Source of the DNA: Chitinophaga pinensis
Lineage (GTDB): Bacteria > Bacteroidota > Bacteroidia > Chitinophagales > Chitinophagaceae
Direction of reading: 5' to 3'
Assembly (NCBI RefSeq): GCF_007896845.1
Contig: NZ_VOHS01000020.1
Coordinates: 48,316-112,315 of the forward strand
DNA: 64,000 nucleotides
Shown piece after piece: positions 16,030-24,626 of the stretch. Within the stretch, counting starts at the first letter, position 1; each line of letters opens with the position of its first letter. The position numbers were made by a program, and so were the translations under genes. Below the pieces are notes generated by a model. That model did no database searches. It was not told the origin of the DNA and saw only the letters and a list, made by a program, of their open reading frames with translations.

Positions 16030-18363
16030 ATGCTACGACGTTGTTACGCGATATTATTGTGCACCACTCTGACGGTTCCGGTGATGCTGTATGGCCAGGA
16101 GCAGAAAAGCGTTCGGGTAAGGGCTGATGAAGCTTTTGAGAGACAGGAATATGCTGTAGCGGCATCTTTGTATGGAAGGATCATTTCTAAAAAGAAAACG
16201 AAGACTTCCATTGATCTGCTGCAACGTATCGCACTCTGCAACCGTGAAATCGGTCAGTATGAGGATGCTGCTTTCTGGTATGAGAAAATGGTCGACCGTC
16301 CGGATTGTCCACCAGTAACGTTTCTGCAATACGGGGAAGTCCTGAAGAGTGTGGGCAAATATGTTGAAGCAAAACAACAGATCGCTAAATTCACTACTGG
16401 TAAACAGGATAGTCTCAGACTGAGGAATGTGATGATGGCAGGTTGTGATAGTGCGATCGTCTGGAAGTCCGGCCGTCTGGATATGGCGATGGAGAATATC
16501 AAAGAGCTTAGTTCTTCCGGTTCTGACTACGTAAGCGGGGTAACAAGACAGGGTTTGCTGCTGGTATCCAACGGTTATCGTAAAATGACCATGAACCTGC
16601 TGCCTGAACGTAATCCTGCGATTGATACGCGTACTAACCAGCCTTACTACAAAGCATACATTTTTAAACAATATTCACAGGGTGTGGCCAATACTTTCGT
16701 AGAAGAAGTAGTGCCGCAATTATTAGCCCTCGTGCCTTATCACATCGGTCCTGTTTGTTTCAATGCAAGAGAGGATACCATTTACGTTACACTGAACTCC
16801 TGGCAACAGGATATTGCCAACCGTAAAAAACGCGGTCCGGTAAATGGTGAACGTGTAATGATGGTGTTCTGGTCAGTGAAAACAGGTGATGACTGGAGAC
16901 CTCTGGAGCCACTGAAAGAGATCAACTACCCTGGTGCCTCTACTGGTCATGTGGCACTGAGCCGTGATGGCAGAACCATGTATTTTGCATCCAACAGAAA
17001 AGGCGGACAAGGTAGAATGGACATCTGGTTCAGCGAAAAACAAAAGAACGGCAGATGGAGTAAACCTAAGAACTGCGGTCCTATCATCAACACTCCTTTC
17101 GACGAAGCATTCCCGACTTATAATGAAGACAACATGCTTTATTTCTCCAGTAAAGGACATCCTGGTCTGGGCGGATTTGACATGTTCCGTATAGCAGGTA
17201 AAGGTGCTGACTGGACTCGTCTGCAGAACCTTCGTTATCCTTTCAACTCCGGTGGCGATGATCTGGGCTTCATTATGAAAGCGAATATGTATGAAGGCTA
17301 CTTCTCTTCCAACCGTCCGGGTGGTGGTGGTAGTGATGATATCTACCGCTTTATGGATACTCACTTTGCTGAAAGATTTGACAGAGATCCGGGTATTCAA
17401 CCTTATAAAGAGATCGAAGCAGGTATTAAACCAGACCTGCCGGCCCTCGCAGATAATACAGCAGTTGTTGTTGACAAGCCGGCTGAATCAGTAGCAAAAG
17501 CTACAGGCCAGAAAGAACCAACTGTAGTGTCTCCAAGACAACAGGTAGTTGCGCCAATCACTTTGCCAACAGCATCAGATCCTGTTCCTACCTCGTCTAA
17601 AACGACAGAAGAACCGGTTGTGACGAATCCAAGACAGGCAGTAACTGCGCCAATCGATATCCCGGGTTCCGTACCGACTTCACATCCTGCTGAACCGGTA
17701 GTAGCGAAAAATGATCCTGTGGCAGAACCAGTGAAAGAGGAACCGGTAAAAGAACCGAAGTCACCTACTCCTGGAAGACGTGGACCGGGCTCAAAAGCGA
17801 CAACGCCTGTTAAGAAACCGGTGAAAACACCTGCAGTAGCTGTAGCTGCACCAGTAGTAGCAGCACCTGTAACAGAAGAACCGGTGGCAGAGAAAACGCC
17901 TGAGAAAGCACCTGAGAAAATACCTGCAAAACCAGTTGAAACGGTAGCAGTAGCGAAGCCGGAAGCCAGACAGGAGAAAGAAATGGACGAAATGGACGCA
18001 GCTATCCAGCATAAGATGGAAGGCATGGAGTTCTACTACGATTATAACAGTGCGGTACTGACCACCAAGTCAAGAAACCTGCTGGATAGAGTAGCGGTGG
18101 TATTGAACCAATATCCTGACTGGAAACTTCTTGTTCGTTCTTACACAGATAGCCGTGGTTCTGACGCATACAACAAGGACCTCTCTGCACTGCGTTGTTA
18201 TGCAGTAATTGAATATCTGGTACGTAAGGGTGTATCTTCTACGAGACTTTACTACGAAAACATCGGTAAAGATCCTGAAGATCCATGCGGTAAAGGTGTA
18301 CCTTGTACGGATGAACAGTATATGCACAGCAGACGTACTATGTTGAAAATCATTCACAAATAA
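16030..18363 (+). CDS. TPR/PD40/OmpA peptidoglycan-anchoring protein of a T9SS adhesin module
   Basis: The 777-residue protein has a signal peptide ending near MLYGQ (residue 23). TPR-like helices fill residues ~25-120 and PD40 (WD40-like) beta-propeller repeats ~290-445 (LSRDGRTMYFASNRKGGQGRMDIW, read as two overlapping halves LSRDGRTMYFAS and NRKGGQGRMDIW). A long Pro/Val/Glu/Lys-rich linker follows (~460-650), then an OmpA domain (~670-777; VRSYTDSRGSDAYNKDLSALR). OmpA domains bind peptidoglycan, so the protein likely ties the PorP/adhesin assembly to the cell wall. The usual C-terminal NRR motif is varied to SRRTMLKI. A terminator follows, making 13167-18363 a three-gene operon. Confidence 0.9.
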   Translation: MLRRCYAILLCTTLTVPVMLYGQEQKSVRVRADEAFERQEYAVAASLYGRIISKKKTKTSIDLLQRIALCNREIGQYEDAAFWYEKMVDRPDCPPVTFLQYGEVLKSVGKYVEAKQQIAKFTTGKQDSLRLRNVMMAGCDSAIVWKSGRLDMAMENIKELSSSGSDYVSGVTRQGLLLVSNGYRKMTMNLLPERNPAIDTRTNQPYYKAYIFKQYSQGVANTFVEEVVPQLLALVPYHIGPVCFNAREDTIYVTLNSWQQDIANRKKRGPVNGERVMMVFWSVKTGDDWRPLEPLKEINYPGASTGHVALSRDGRTMYFASNRKGGQGRMDIWFSEKQKNGRWSKPKNCGPIINTPFDEAFPTYNEDNMLYFSSKGHPGLGGFDMFRIAGKGADWTRLQNLRYPFNSGGDDLGFIMKANMYEGYFSSNRPGGGGSDDIYRFMDTHFAERFDRDPGIQPYKEIEAGIKPDLPALADNTAVVVDKPAESVAKATGQKEPTVVSPRQQVVAPITLPTASDPVPTSSKTTEEPVVTNPRQAVTAPIDIPGSVPTSHPAEPVVAKNDPVAEPVKEEPVKEPKSPTPGRRGPGSKATTPVKKPVKTPAVAVAAPVVAAPVTEEPVAEKTPEKAPEKIPAKPVETVAVAKPEARQEKEMDEMDAAIQHKMEGMEFYYDYNSAVLTTKSRNLLDRVAVVLNQYPDWKLLVRSYTDSRGSDAYNKDLSALRCYAVIEYLVRKGVSSTRLYYENIGKDPEDPCGKGVPCTDEQYMHSRRTMLKIIHK

Positions 18364-18384
18364 CCGAATACAAATTACAATAAG

Positions 18385-18424
18385 AAACGCCCTTCCGGTT
18401 CACTACCGGGAGGGCGTTTTCTTT
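18385..18424 (+). terminator. Rho-independent terminator of the first adhesin operon
   Basis: A 15-bp stem with one T-G wobble is formed by 18385-18399 and 18405-18419 around a short loop. It is followed by a T-rich tract. It begins 22 nt after the OmpA-like stop codon and closes the 13167-18363 operon. Confidence 0.85.
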
Positions 18425-18681
18425 ATGGCAAAAAAAATTACATTTGGGATAGTACTATACCACGTTAGGTACGACACCTTTATCAGAGAGTCTGGAATTA
18501 GGAACCAGTAGTAGACAATTAACCATAATACCTTAAAATACCATTTTACCTGTGAAAACCGGTCTTATATCTGCACATCCCTATTTAGAGAGCAAACTGA
18601 CATCGTAATATTACCTGTGGCCCGGGCATGTTAGCAGACATAAACCAGTACTTCCATATCGTCTCAAAAAAACCGTTATAA
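18425..18681. promoter_or_regulatory. Upstream region of the large chitinase gene
   Basis: This is the non-coding remainder of the 318-nt gap. TACATTTG at 18439-18446 matches the Bacteroidota -7 consensus TAnnTTTG, but no good -33 TTTG element is placed in front of it and the gene starts 235 nt further on. It is a weak promoter candidate with a long leader. Nothing else recognisable was seen. Confidence 0.25.
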
Positions 18682-21600
18682 ATGAAAGTAAATTCTACCT
18701 TTCGTAGCGCGGTGTCTTACCATTATGTAAGACATGCACTTCTGCTTTTACTACTCATGATGGGACTATCCCCCCTCATGGCGCAGGTAACTCCGCAGGT
18801 GCCCGCCACCACGAAGAACCACAGCAAGCAGGTGATAGGTTATATCACCCAATGGGATGCCTGGAAAGATGTTGCCGGTATCGTTCCCAAGGGTGGCTAT
18901 AATCAGCTGAATGTGGACTATTCGCAGTACACTATCCTTAACTTCTCTTTCTTTGGCGTGGCCAAAGACGGTTCCTTACACAGCGGGGACTTTCGTAACA
19001 AAAACATCTATCAGGTTGGCGCCGTACAGGAGCCGGGAGCACTGGTAAATGAAGATATCTACAGCAGCTGGGATATGTTCCTGTTATATGGTGAACTGGA
19101 TGCTCCACTGTACTATATATCAGAAGGAAGCTATGCATACACGCTTGGCTACCGCAATGAAGGCAGTGGCTGGAAAAATGTAAATACCGGCAAAACCGGT
19201 GCTTTCCCTTTATCTGTACCTAAACAGGGTGGGGCACAGGGCGTACTCGACCTGGCACACTCCAAAGGGGTAAAAGTAATGGCTTCCATCGGTGGATGGA
19301 GCATGTGTAAACACTATCCTGAAATGGCAGCTGATGCGACCAAACGGGCGAAATTTGTGGCTGGTTGCGTAGAGCTGATCAACATGGGTTTTGACGGTAT
19401 AGATTTCGACTGGGAATATCCGAACGATCCGGGTATGAACATCGAAAGATATAGCACAGCTGATTATAACAACTTCGCTGCACTCGTAGAAGCTGTAAGA
19501 ACTGCGATCGGTCCGAATAAACTGATCACAGCTGCTTTCGCTGCTTCTCCTGCCAAACTGCAAGGGTTTAACTGGTCCCGTCTTAATAATTCTATGAATT
19601 ATTATAACATGATGACCTACGACTACAATGGCGGATGGTCTAATAAAGCAGGTCACAACGCTCCCCTGTATGATTATCCGGGTGCAGAATATACCAATTT
19701 CTCTGTTGACGCAACTGTAAAGGCACTGAAAGCGCTGGGCGTAAATATGTCCAAAGTAAATATCGGTGCACCTTTTTATGGTCGTGGTGTGGTGACTTCC
19801 GGTGCAGCAGCACTGAATGGCGCTACTACCAAACGTGCTGAAACTGTGCAGCCGGATGGTCCTATTCAGACCTGTGCTGACTACACTAACTGGGCAAAAG
19901 ACCTTTGGGATGGTACGCCTAACTACAGCTACATTCTGCAGCAGACGTCTTCCGGCTGGACTGAAGGATGGGATGATGTAGCAAAAGTACCTTATAAGAC
20001 AAAAGGCAACTATTTCCTGAGCTATGATAACGAACGCTCTGTAGGTGAAAAAGCCAAATATATCAAGGACAATGGACTGGCAGGTGTGATCATCTGGCAG
20101 GTATACGGTGATATGCTGAACATGACCAGCAGTACCGTTGCTAAGGGCAAGCTTATCTATTGTCCTAACACTACTTCTCCGCTTGTAAATAAGATCAACG
20201 CTGTTTTTGCTGATGGTTCCACTCCTGTAAATCAGGCTCCGGTGGTAAATCTGACTGCACCAACTGCTAATGCTACTTTTACAGCGCCTGCAAGTATCAC
20301 TGTCAGCGCTAATGCTACTGACAGCGATGGCAGCATCAGAAGAGTACAATTCTATAATGGCAGCACCAGCCTGGGTATTGATTCTGTAGCGCCATACAGC
20401 GTTTCATGGAGCAATGTAGCAGCAGGTACTTATAGCATCACAGCTGTAGCTACTGATAACAGCGGTGCAAGCACTACTTCTGCTGCTGTATCAATTACAG
20501 TAACAGGTGGTGGTACTAATCCTCCTGTAGATAACAATAAGGTAGTCGTTGGTTACTGGCAGAACTGGAACCTCGCTGCCGCTCCTTATATCCGTCTGCG
20601 CGATGTAGACAGCCGCTATAATGTGATTGAAGTAGCATTTGGTACTACCAGCAGCGATCTCTCTACTGTTAACTTTACTCCGGAAGGAACAACGGTAGCT
20701 GACTTCAAAGCTGATATCGCTACATTACAGGCACAGGGCAGAAAAGTATTGTTGTCACTGGGTGGTGAAACCGGTACGCTGGTGATCAACACAGAGGCTA
20801 ACAAGCAAGCGTTTATCTCCAGCATGAAGAGTTTGCTGGATAGCTACAACTTCGATGGTTTTGATCTGGACATTGAAGGTGGTATTTCTTTACAGCTGAA
20901 CAATGGAGATAATAACTTTATGGCGCCAACTACGCCTAAAGTAGTAAACCTGATCGCTGCTGTAAAAGAGATCATCACTTACCGTAAAGCACAGGGTAAA
21001 AACTGTCTGCTGACCATGGCGCCTGAAACATATTATGTACAGACCGCTTATGGCGCAACTTATTCTCCGCTGGTAGGTGCATATCTGCCTATCATTTACG
21101 GTCTGCGTAACGAACTGTCCTGGATTCAGCCACAGTTATATAATACCGGTTCTGTAATGGGGCTGGATAATAAAGTATACAACTCCACTACTGCTGACTT
21201 TATCGTATCCATGACTGAAATGTTGTTACAGGGTTTCCCTGTGTCAGGCACCAGTCAGACATTCCCTGCACTGCGTGAAGATCAGGTAGCTTTCGGTCTG
21301 CCAGCTGCACCGGGTGCTGCAGGTAGTGGTTACACTGCTCCGGCAGAAGTGAAAAAAGCACTGAACTATCTGACGAAAGGTCAATCTTACGGTGGTACTT
21401 ATGTGATCCGTAAAGGAGCTGGTTATCCAGGTCTGCGCGGTATCATGACCTGGTCAGTAAACTGGGATAAAGTAAACAACAGTGAGTTTGCTGCAAACTA
21501 CTATCCATATTTCTTCGGTACTACTCCGGGCAATCAGTCTCCGGTTGTAAGTATTACTTCTCCGGCTGCCGGAGCATCTTTCACAGCGCCTGCTTCTATC

Positions 21601-22770
21601 ACAATTACAGCAAGTGCTTCAGATGCTGATGGTAGTATTGCTAAAGTTGAATTCTACAATGGTGCGACCAGACTTGGTCAGGCTACGGCAGCACCTTATT
21701 CCTATACCTGGACTAATGTAGCTGCGGCTACCTACAGCTTAACAGCTGTGGCAACTGACAATGCGGGCGCCGTAACAACCTCCGCTGCGGTATCTGTTAC
21801 AGTAAATGGTACCGGTAGTAACTCCTGCGATGGTATTGCTGCGTGGTCAGCTACTATTGCATATAATGGTAGCCAGCAGGTAGTTTACAACGGTAAGATC
21901 TACACTGCAAAATGGTGGACACAGGGCGATCAGCCTGATACGCACAGTGGTGCTGACCAGGTTTGGGCTTATGTACGTGACTGTGGTGGTTCTAATCCTG
22001 GCAATCAGGCTCCGACAGTAAGCATCACATCTCCATCAGCAGGTGCATCATTCTCTGCTCCGGCTACAGTAACCATACAGGCTACTGCTACAGATGCAGA
22101 CGGTACAATTGCCAAAGTTGAGTTCTACAATGGCAGCACCAAACTGGGAGAAGTAACTGCAAGCCCATACACTTATACATGGGGTAACGTTGCTGCAGGT
22201 GCTTACAGCATTACTGCTGTGGCAACTGACAACGGCAGCAAGTCTACAACCAGTACTGCTGTGGCTATTCAGGTAGGTAGTGGTAACACAGGTAACTGTG
22301 CAGGTGTAGCTACTTATCAGCCGTTCCCGAAAGTGTACAATCAGGGCGACAAGGTAGTATACAATGGTATCCTGTATGAAAGCCAATCTAACGGTCTGTA
22401 CAATGTAACACCGGGTACTGCTGACTGGTGGTGGAAACCAGTGGGTGCATGTGGAGCATCAGCAAGAGTAGCTGTAGTATCTCCGGCGCCTGATGCTGTT
22501 AACGTTGATAGCAAACTGGTAGTATTCCCTAACCCGCTGACAGGTACTGTACTGAAAGTGCAGATCAATGCAGCTCAGGGTGAGAAAGTGCTGATTGAAC
22601 TGTGGAGCACCAACGGCAACGCTATTCTGCGTAAACAGATCATCGCGGGCGCTAAAGGTCAGCAGACTGTTGATCTGGATGTGTCTCAGGTACCAGCAGG
22701 TTCCTGGATACTGAAAACAAGCAATCAGCAGAGCGGCCGTAAAGGTTCCGCGAAGGTGATACGCCTGTAA
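18682..22770 (+). CDS. Bimodular GH18 chitinase with CBM5/12 and Ig domains, T9SS type A cargo
   Basis: This 1,362-residue secreted enzyme has a signal peptide ending at PLMAQ (residue 35). The first GH18 domain spans ~45-505, with catalytic motif FDGIDFDWE (D241, D243, E245). It is followed by Ig-like domain 1 (~517-608). The second GH18 domain (~617-945) has FDGFDLDIE (D728, D730, E732). Then come Ig-like domain 2 (951-1042), CBM5/12-type chitin binding with AKWWTQGDQP (1049-1096), Ig-like domain 3 (1108-1198), a second CBM5/12-like module (1206-1255) and a T9SS type A sorting tail from VVFPNPLTG (~1280-1362). Two catalytic domains in one polypeptide recall ChiA of Flavobacterium johnsoniae, where exo- and endo-type domains cooperate on crystalline chitin. 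That division of labour is inferred here. A long hairpin follows. Confidence 0.95.
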   Translation: MKVNSTFRSAVSYHYVRHALLLLLLMMGLSPLMAQVTPQVPATTKNHSKQVIGYITQWDAWKDVAGIVPKGGYNQLNVDYSQYTILNFSFFGVAKDGSLHSGDFRNKNIYQVGAVQEPGALVNEDIYSSWDMFLLYGELDAPLYYISEGSYAYTLGYRNEGSGWKNVNTGKTGAFPLSVPKQGGAQGVLDLAHSKGVKVMASIGGWSMCKHYPEMAADATKRAKFVAGCVELINMGFDGIDFDWEYPNDPGMNIERYSTADYNNFAALVEAVRTAIGPNKLITAAFAASPAKLQGFNWSRLNNSMNYYNMMTYDYNGGWSNKAGHNAPLYDYPGAEYTNFSVDATVKALKALGVNMSKVNIGAPFYGRGVVTSGAAALNGATTKRAETVQPDGPIQTCADYTNWAKDLWDGTPNYSYILQQTSSGWTEGWDDVAKVPYKTKGNYFLSYDNERSVGEKAKYIKDNGLAGVIIWQVYGDMLNMTSSTVAKGKLIYCPNTTSPLVNKINAVFADGSTPVNQAPVVNLTAPTANATFTAPASITVSANATDSDGSIRRVQFYNGSTSLGIDSVAPYSVSWSNVAAGTYSITAVATDNSGASTTSAAVSITVTGGGTNPPVDNNKVVVGYWQNWNLAAAPYIRLRDVDSRYNVIEVAFGTTSSDLSTVNFTPEGTTVADFKADIATLQAQGRKVLLSLGGETGTLVINTEANKQAFISSMKSLLDSYNFDGFDLDIEGGISLQLNNGDNNFMAPTTPKVVNLIAAVKEIITYRKAQGKNCLLTMAPETYYVQTAYGATYSPLVGAYLPIIYGLRNELSWIQPQLYNTGSVMGLDNKVYNSTTADFIVSMTEMLLQGFPVSGTSQTFPALREDQVAFGLPAAPGAAGSGYTAPAEVKKALNYLTKGQSYGGTYVIRKGAGYPGLRGIMTWSVNWDKVNNSEFAANYYPYFFGTTPGNQSPVVSITSPAAGASFTAPASITITASASDADGSIAKVEFYNGATRLGQATAAPYSYTWTNVAAATYSLTAVATDNAGAVTTSAAVSVTVNGTGSNSCDGIAAWSATIAYNGSQQVVYNGKIYTAKWWTQGDQPDTHSGADQVWAYVRDCGGSNPGNQAPTVSITSPSAGASFSAPATVTIQATATDADGTIAKVEFYNGSTKLGEVTASPYTYTWGNVAAGAYSITAVATDNGSKSTTSTAVAIQVGSGNTGNCAGVATYQPFPKVYNQGDKVVYNGILYESQSNGLYNVTPGTADWWWKPVGACGASARVAVVSPAPDAVNVDSKLVVFPNPLTGTVLKVQINAAQGEKVLIELWSTNGNAILRKQIIAGAKGQQTVDLDVSQVPAGSWILKTSNQQSGRKGSAKVIRL

Positions 22771-22782
22771 TATTTAATTAAC

Positions 22783-22848
22783 AATTAGGAATTAAGAATT
22801 AAGAATTGGAGCTGCGGCAACGTTCTTAATTCTTAATTCTTAATTTTT
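22783..22848 (+). terminator. Heptad-repeat hairpin, probable terminator
   Basis: A perfect 18-bp stem (22790-22807 with 22828-22845) encloses a 20-nt loop and ends in a short T-run. Both arms are tandem 7-bp AATTAAG-type units, so the hairpin can pair in more than one register. It begins 13 nt after the chitinase stop codon. The same heptad motif recurs at 10994-11011 and 11121-11135. Confidence 0.6.
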
Positions 22849-23001
22849 CGGATTGCTATCAACCATGTCAGGCGAGAGTATTTTATGCTGCTTTTTATGT
22901 ACTGTATTTTCACACGCTCTTTCTGTGAAGCCGGCAATGAAGGCCCACTTCACTTCCCTCAGAATAAATAAGGTTCTCTGTTAACGCTAAAATTCCAACG
23001 T

Positions 23002-24456
23002 ATGATGATGAAATTTACACACTTATTATTACAGGTTTTTATGGTAAGCTGTCTGCTCCTGGCAGCTTATGAAAAGGTATCTGCACAGTCAGGTATCTAT
23101 GGCGGTGGTCCCATCTACAAAAACCGCAGCTATGCAATCAATGAACTTAGAAATTCCGGTTACACTTATGTGGTGGTATGGACCATTCACATCGATGCAA
23201 GCGGTAATTTTAACTTCAATGCAGAATTTCCTTTAGTGCAGAATGGTACTTATATAGGCGGAAATTCCTATCCGAATTTTGTGGATGATATGGCCAGACT
23301 GAAGTCAGCGCCGACCACCATTAACAGGCTGGAATTTTGTCTCAGCGCATGGGGTTCATCCACTTTTACCAACATAAAAAATCTGATCGCCGCACAGGGT
23401 ACCGGTAGTACCAGTACATTGTACAAAAACTTTCAGGCTTTGCGTAATACTTTTCCCATGGTAGATGCCATTGGCTTCGATGATGAAAGTGCCTACGATG
23501 TCAGCTCTGCTACAGCACTGGCCGTGATGTTGGGGAACCTGGGTTTTAAAGTAAGTCTGGTGCCGTATACCAATTCAGGTTACTGGACAAGTGTGGCGAC
23601 CAATACAAATAATCAGCGTCCCGGCACAGTAGACAGGATCGACCTGCAATGTTATGCCGGCGGCGCCGGTAACTCTCCCTGTAACTGGAATTTCGGGACC
23701 ATACCGGTGTATGCGGGATTGTGGGATGCGGAGAAGTCAACAACACAGGTACAGAATCAGCTGAATACCTGGAAGAACAGCTGTAGTGCACGTATCAAAG
23801 GTGGATTTATGTGGTTGTATGATGACATTGACAACAGTGCACAAACTGCGGCTTATGCCACTGCTATCAGGAATGTGTTTGGTGGTGGTACGCTAAGTAC
23901 AGCAGCCGTTACATTTTATCGTGATTGTAATTATGGCGGATTGGCGATCAGTTTACCAACGGGTGATTACACCCTGGCAAGACTACAGTCTTTCGGCATC
24001 CGTAATGATGATATTTCTTCTGTAAGCGTCAACAGTGGGTATAGTACCCGCCTGTATCAGAACGACAATTTTGGTGGCACATCCCTCGCCCTGACAGCCA
24101 GCAATTCCTGTCTGGTAGGAGCCGGATGGAATGACCTTGCCAGTTCGCTGATCGTACGTGCAGGCAGTGGAGCAAGGACTACTGAAGATGCTGCGGCACA
24201 GAAGAGCACTATCTCTATGACACCTAAAAAAGGGTTCCTGCTCTATCCAAACCCTGCTGCAGGCGAGTTGAAATTTCAGGCAGATGAAGACCTGAGCGGT
24301 GCACGCATACAGATCTTTGATCTGAGTGGCCGGCTGGTGATGACTGCCCGTAATTTGGCGAACAGACTGGATATTTCCGGGCTGCATGCCGGTGTGTATA
24401 CCATTGTGTTCAACAGCAATGGCAATATGATCACCCGACAGTTTGTAAAACAATGA
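23002..24456 (+). CDS. Secreted GH18-like protein with beta/gamma-crystallin domain and T9SS type A tail
   Basis: The 484-residue protein has a signal peptide ending near KVSAQ (residue 29). Residues ~30-290 look like a TIM-barrel related to GH18. The strand-4 motif position reads VDAIGFDDESAYD (D160, D161, E162), not canonical DxxDxDxE, so chitinase activity is uncertain. Residues ~301-388 form a beta/gamma-crystallin domain (FYRDCNYGG, DNFGGTS) with two calcium-site signatures, NDDISS and NDLASS. A type A sorting domain (LLYPNPAAGELKF) ends the protein. It sits between two clear chitinases and shares the crystallin module with the protease at 27533. Binding or lysis of a cell-wall polymer is a guess. 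Confidence 0.75.
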   Translation: MMMKFTHLLLQVFMVSCLLLAAYEKVSAQSGIYGGGPIYKNRSYAINELRNSGYTYVVVWTIHIDASGNFNFNAEFPLVQNGTYIGGNSYPNFVDDMARLKSAPTTINRLEFCLSAWGSSTFTNIKNLIAAQGTGSTSTLYKNFQALRNTFPMVDAIGFDDESAYDVSSATALAVMLGNLGFKVSLVPYTNSGYWTSVATNTNNQRPGTVDRIDLQCYAGGAGNSPCNWNFGTIPVYAGLWDAEKSTTQVQNQLNTWKNSCSARIKGGFMWLYDDIDNSAQTAAYATAIRNVFGGGTLSTAAVTFYRDCNYGGLAISLPTGDYTLARLQSFGIRNDDISSVSVNSGYSTRLYQNDNFGGTSLALTASNSCLVGAGWNDLASSLIVRAGSGARTTEDAAAQKSTISMTPKKGFLLYPNPAAGELKFQADEDLSGARIQIFDLSGRLVMTARNLANRLDISGLHAGVYTIVFNSNGNMITRQFVKQ

Positions 24457-24626
24457 AAATAACCATTTAAATCTCTGATAAATCCTTTTTGCAGGTTCTG
24501 CTTTACACTTCTTGTAATTGAACGTACTAAGGGAAACACTTCTTTGCCTGGAGGCGACGGGCGGAACTTGCAATCAGTAACGCCGGTGTATGGCCGGCGC
24601 ATTTTAAATCCCTCAAAACATAAATC

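Noticed and set aside
19210..20349. 379-codon minus-strand ORF inside the large chitinase gene
   Set aside because: It is antisense to a strongly supported GH18 domain, has Ser/Ile/Arg-rich unlikely composition and no family resemblance.
20240..22260. Repeated segments considered as a CRISPR or tandem-repeat array
   Set aside because: They are the coding sequences of three homologous Ig-like domains spaced by large unrelated domains, not short regular repeats.
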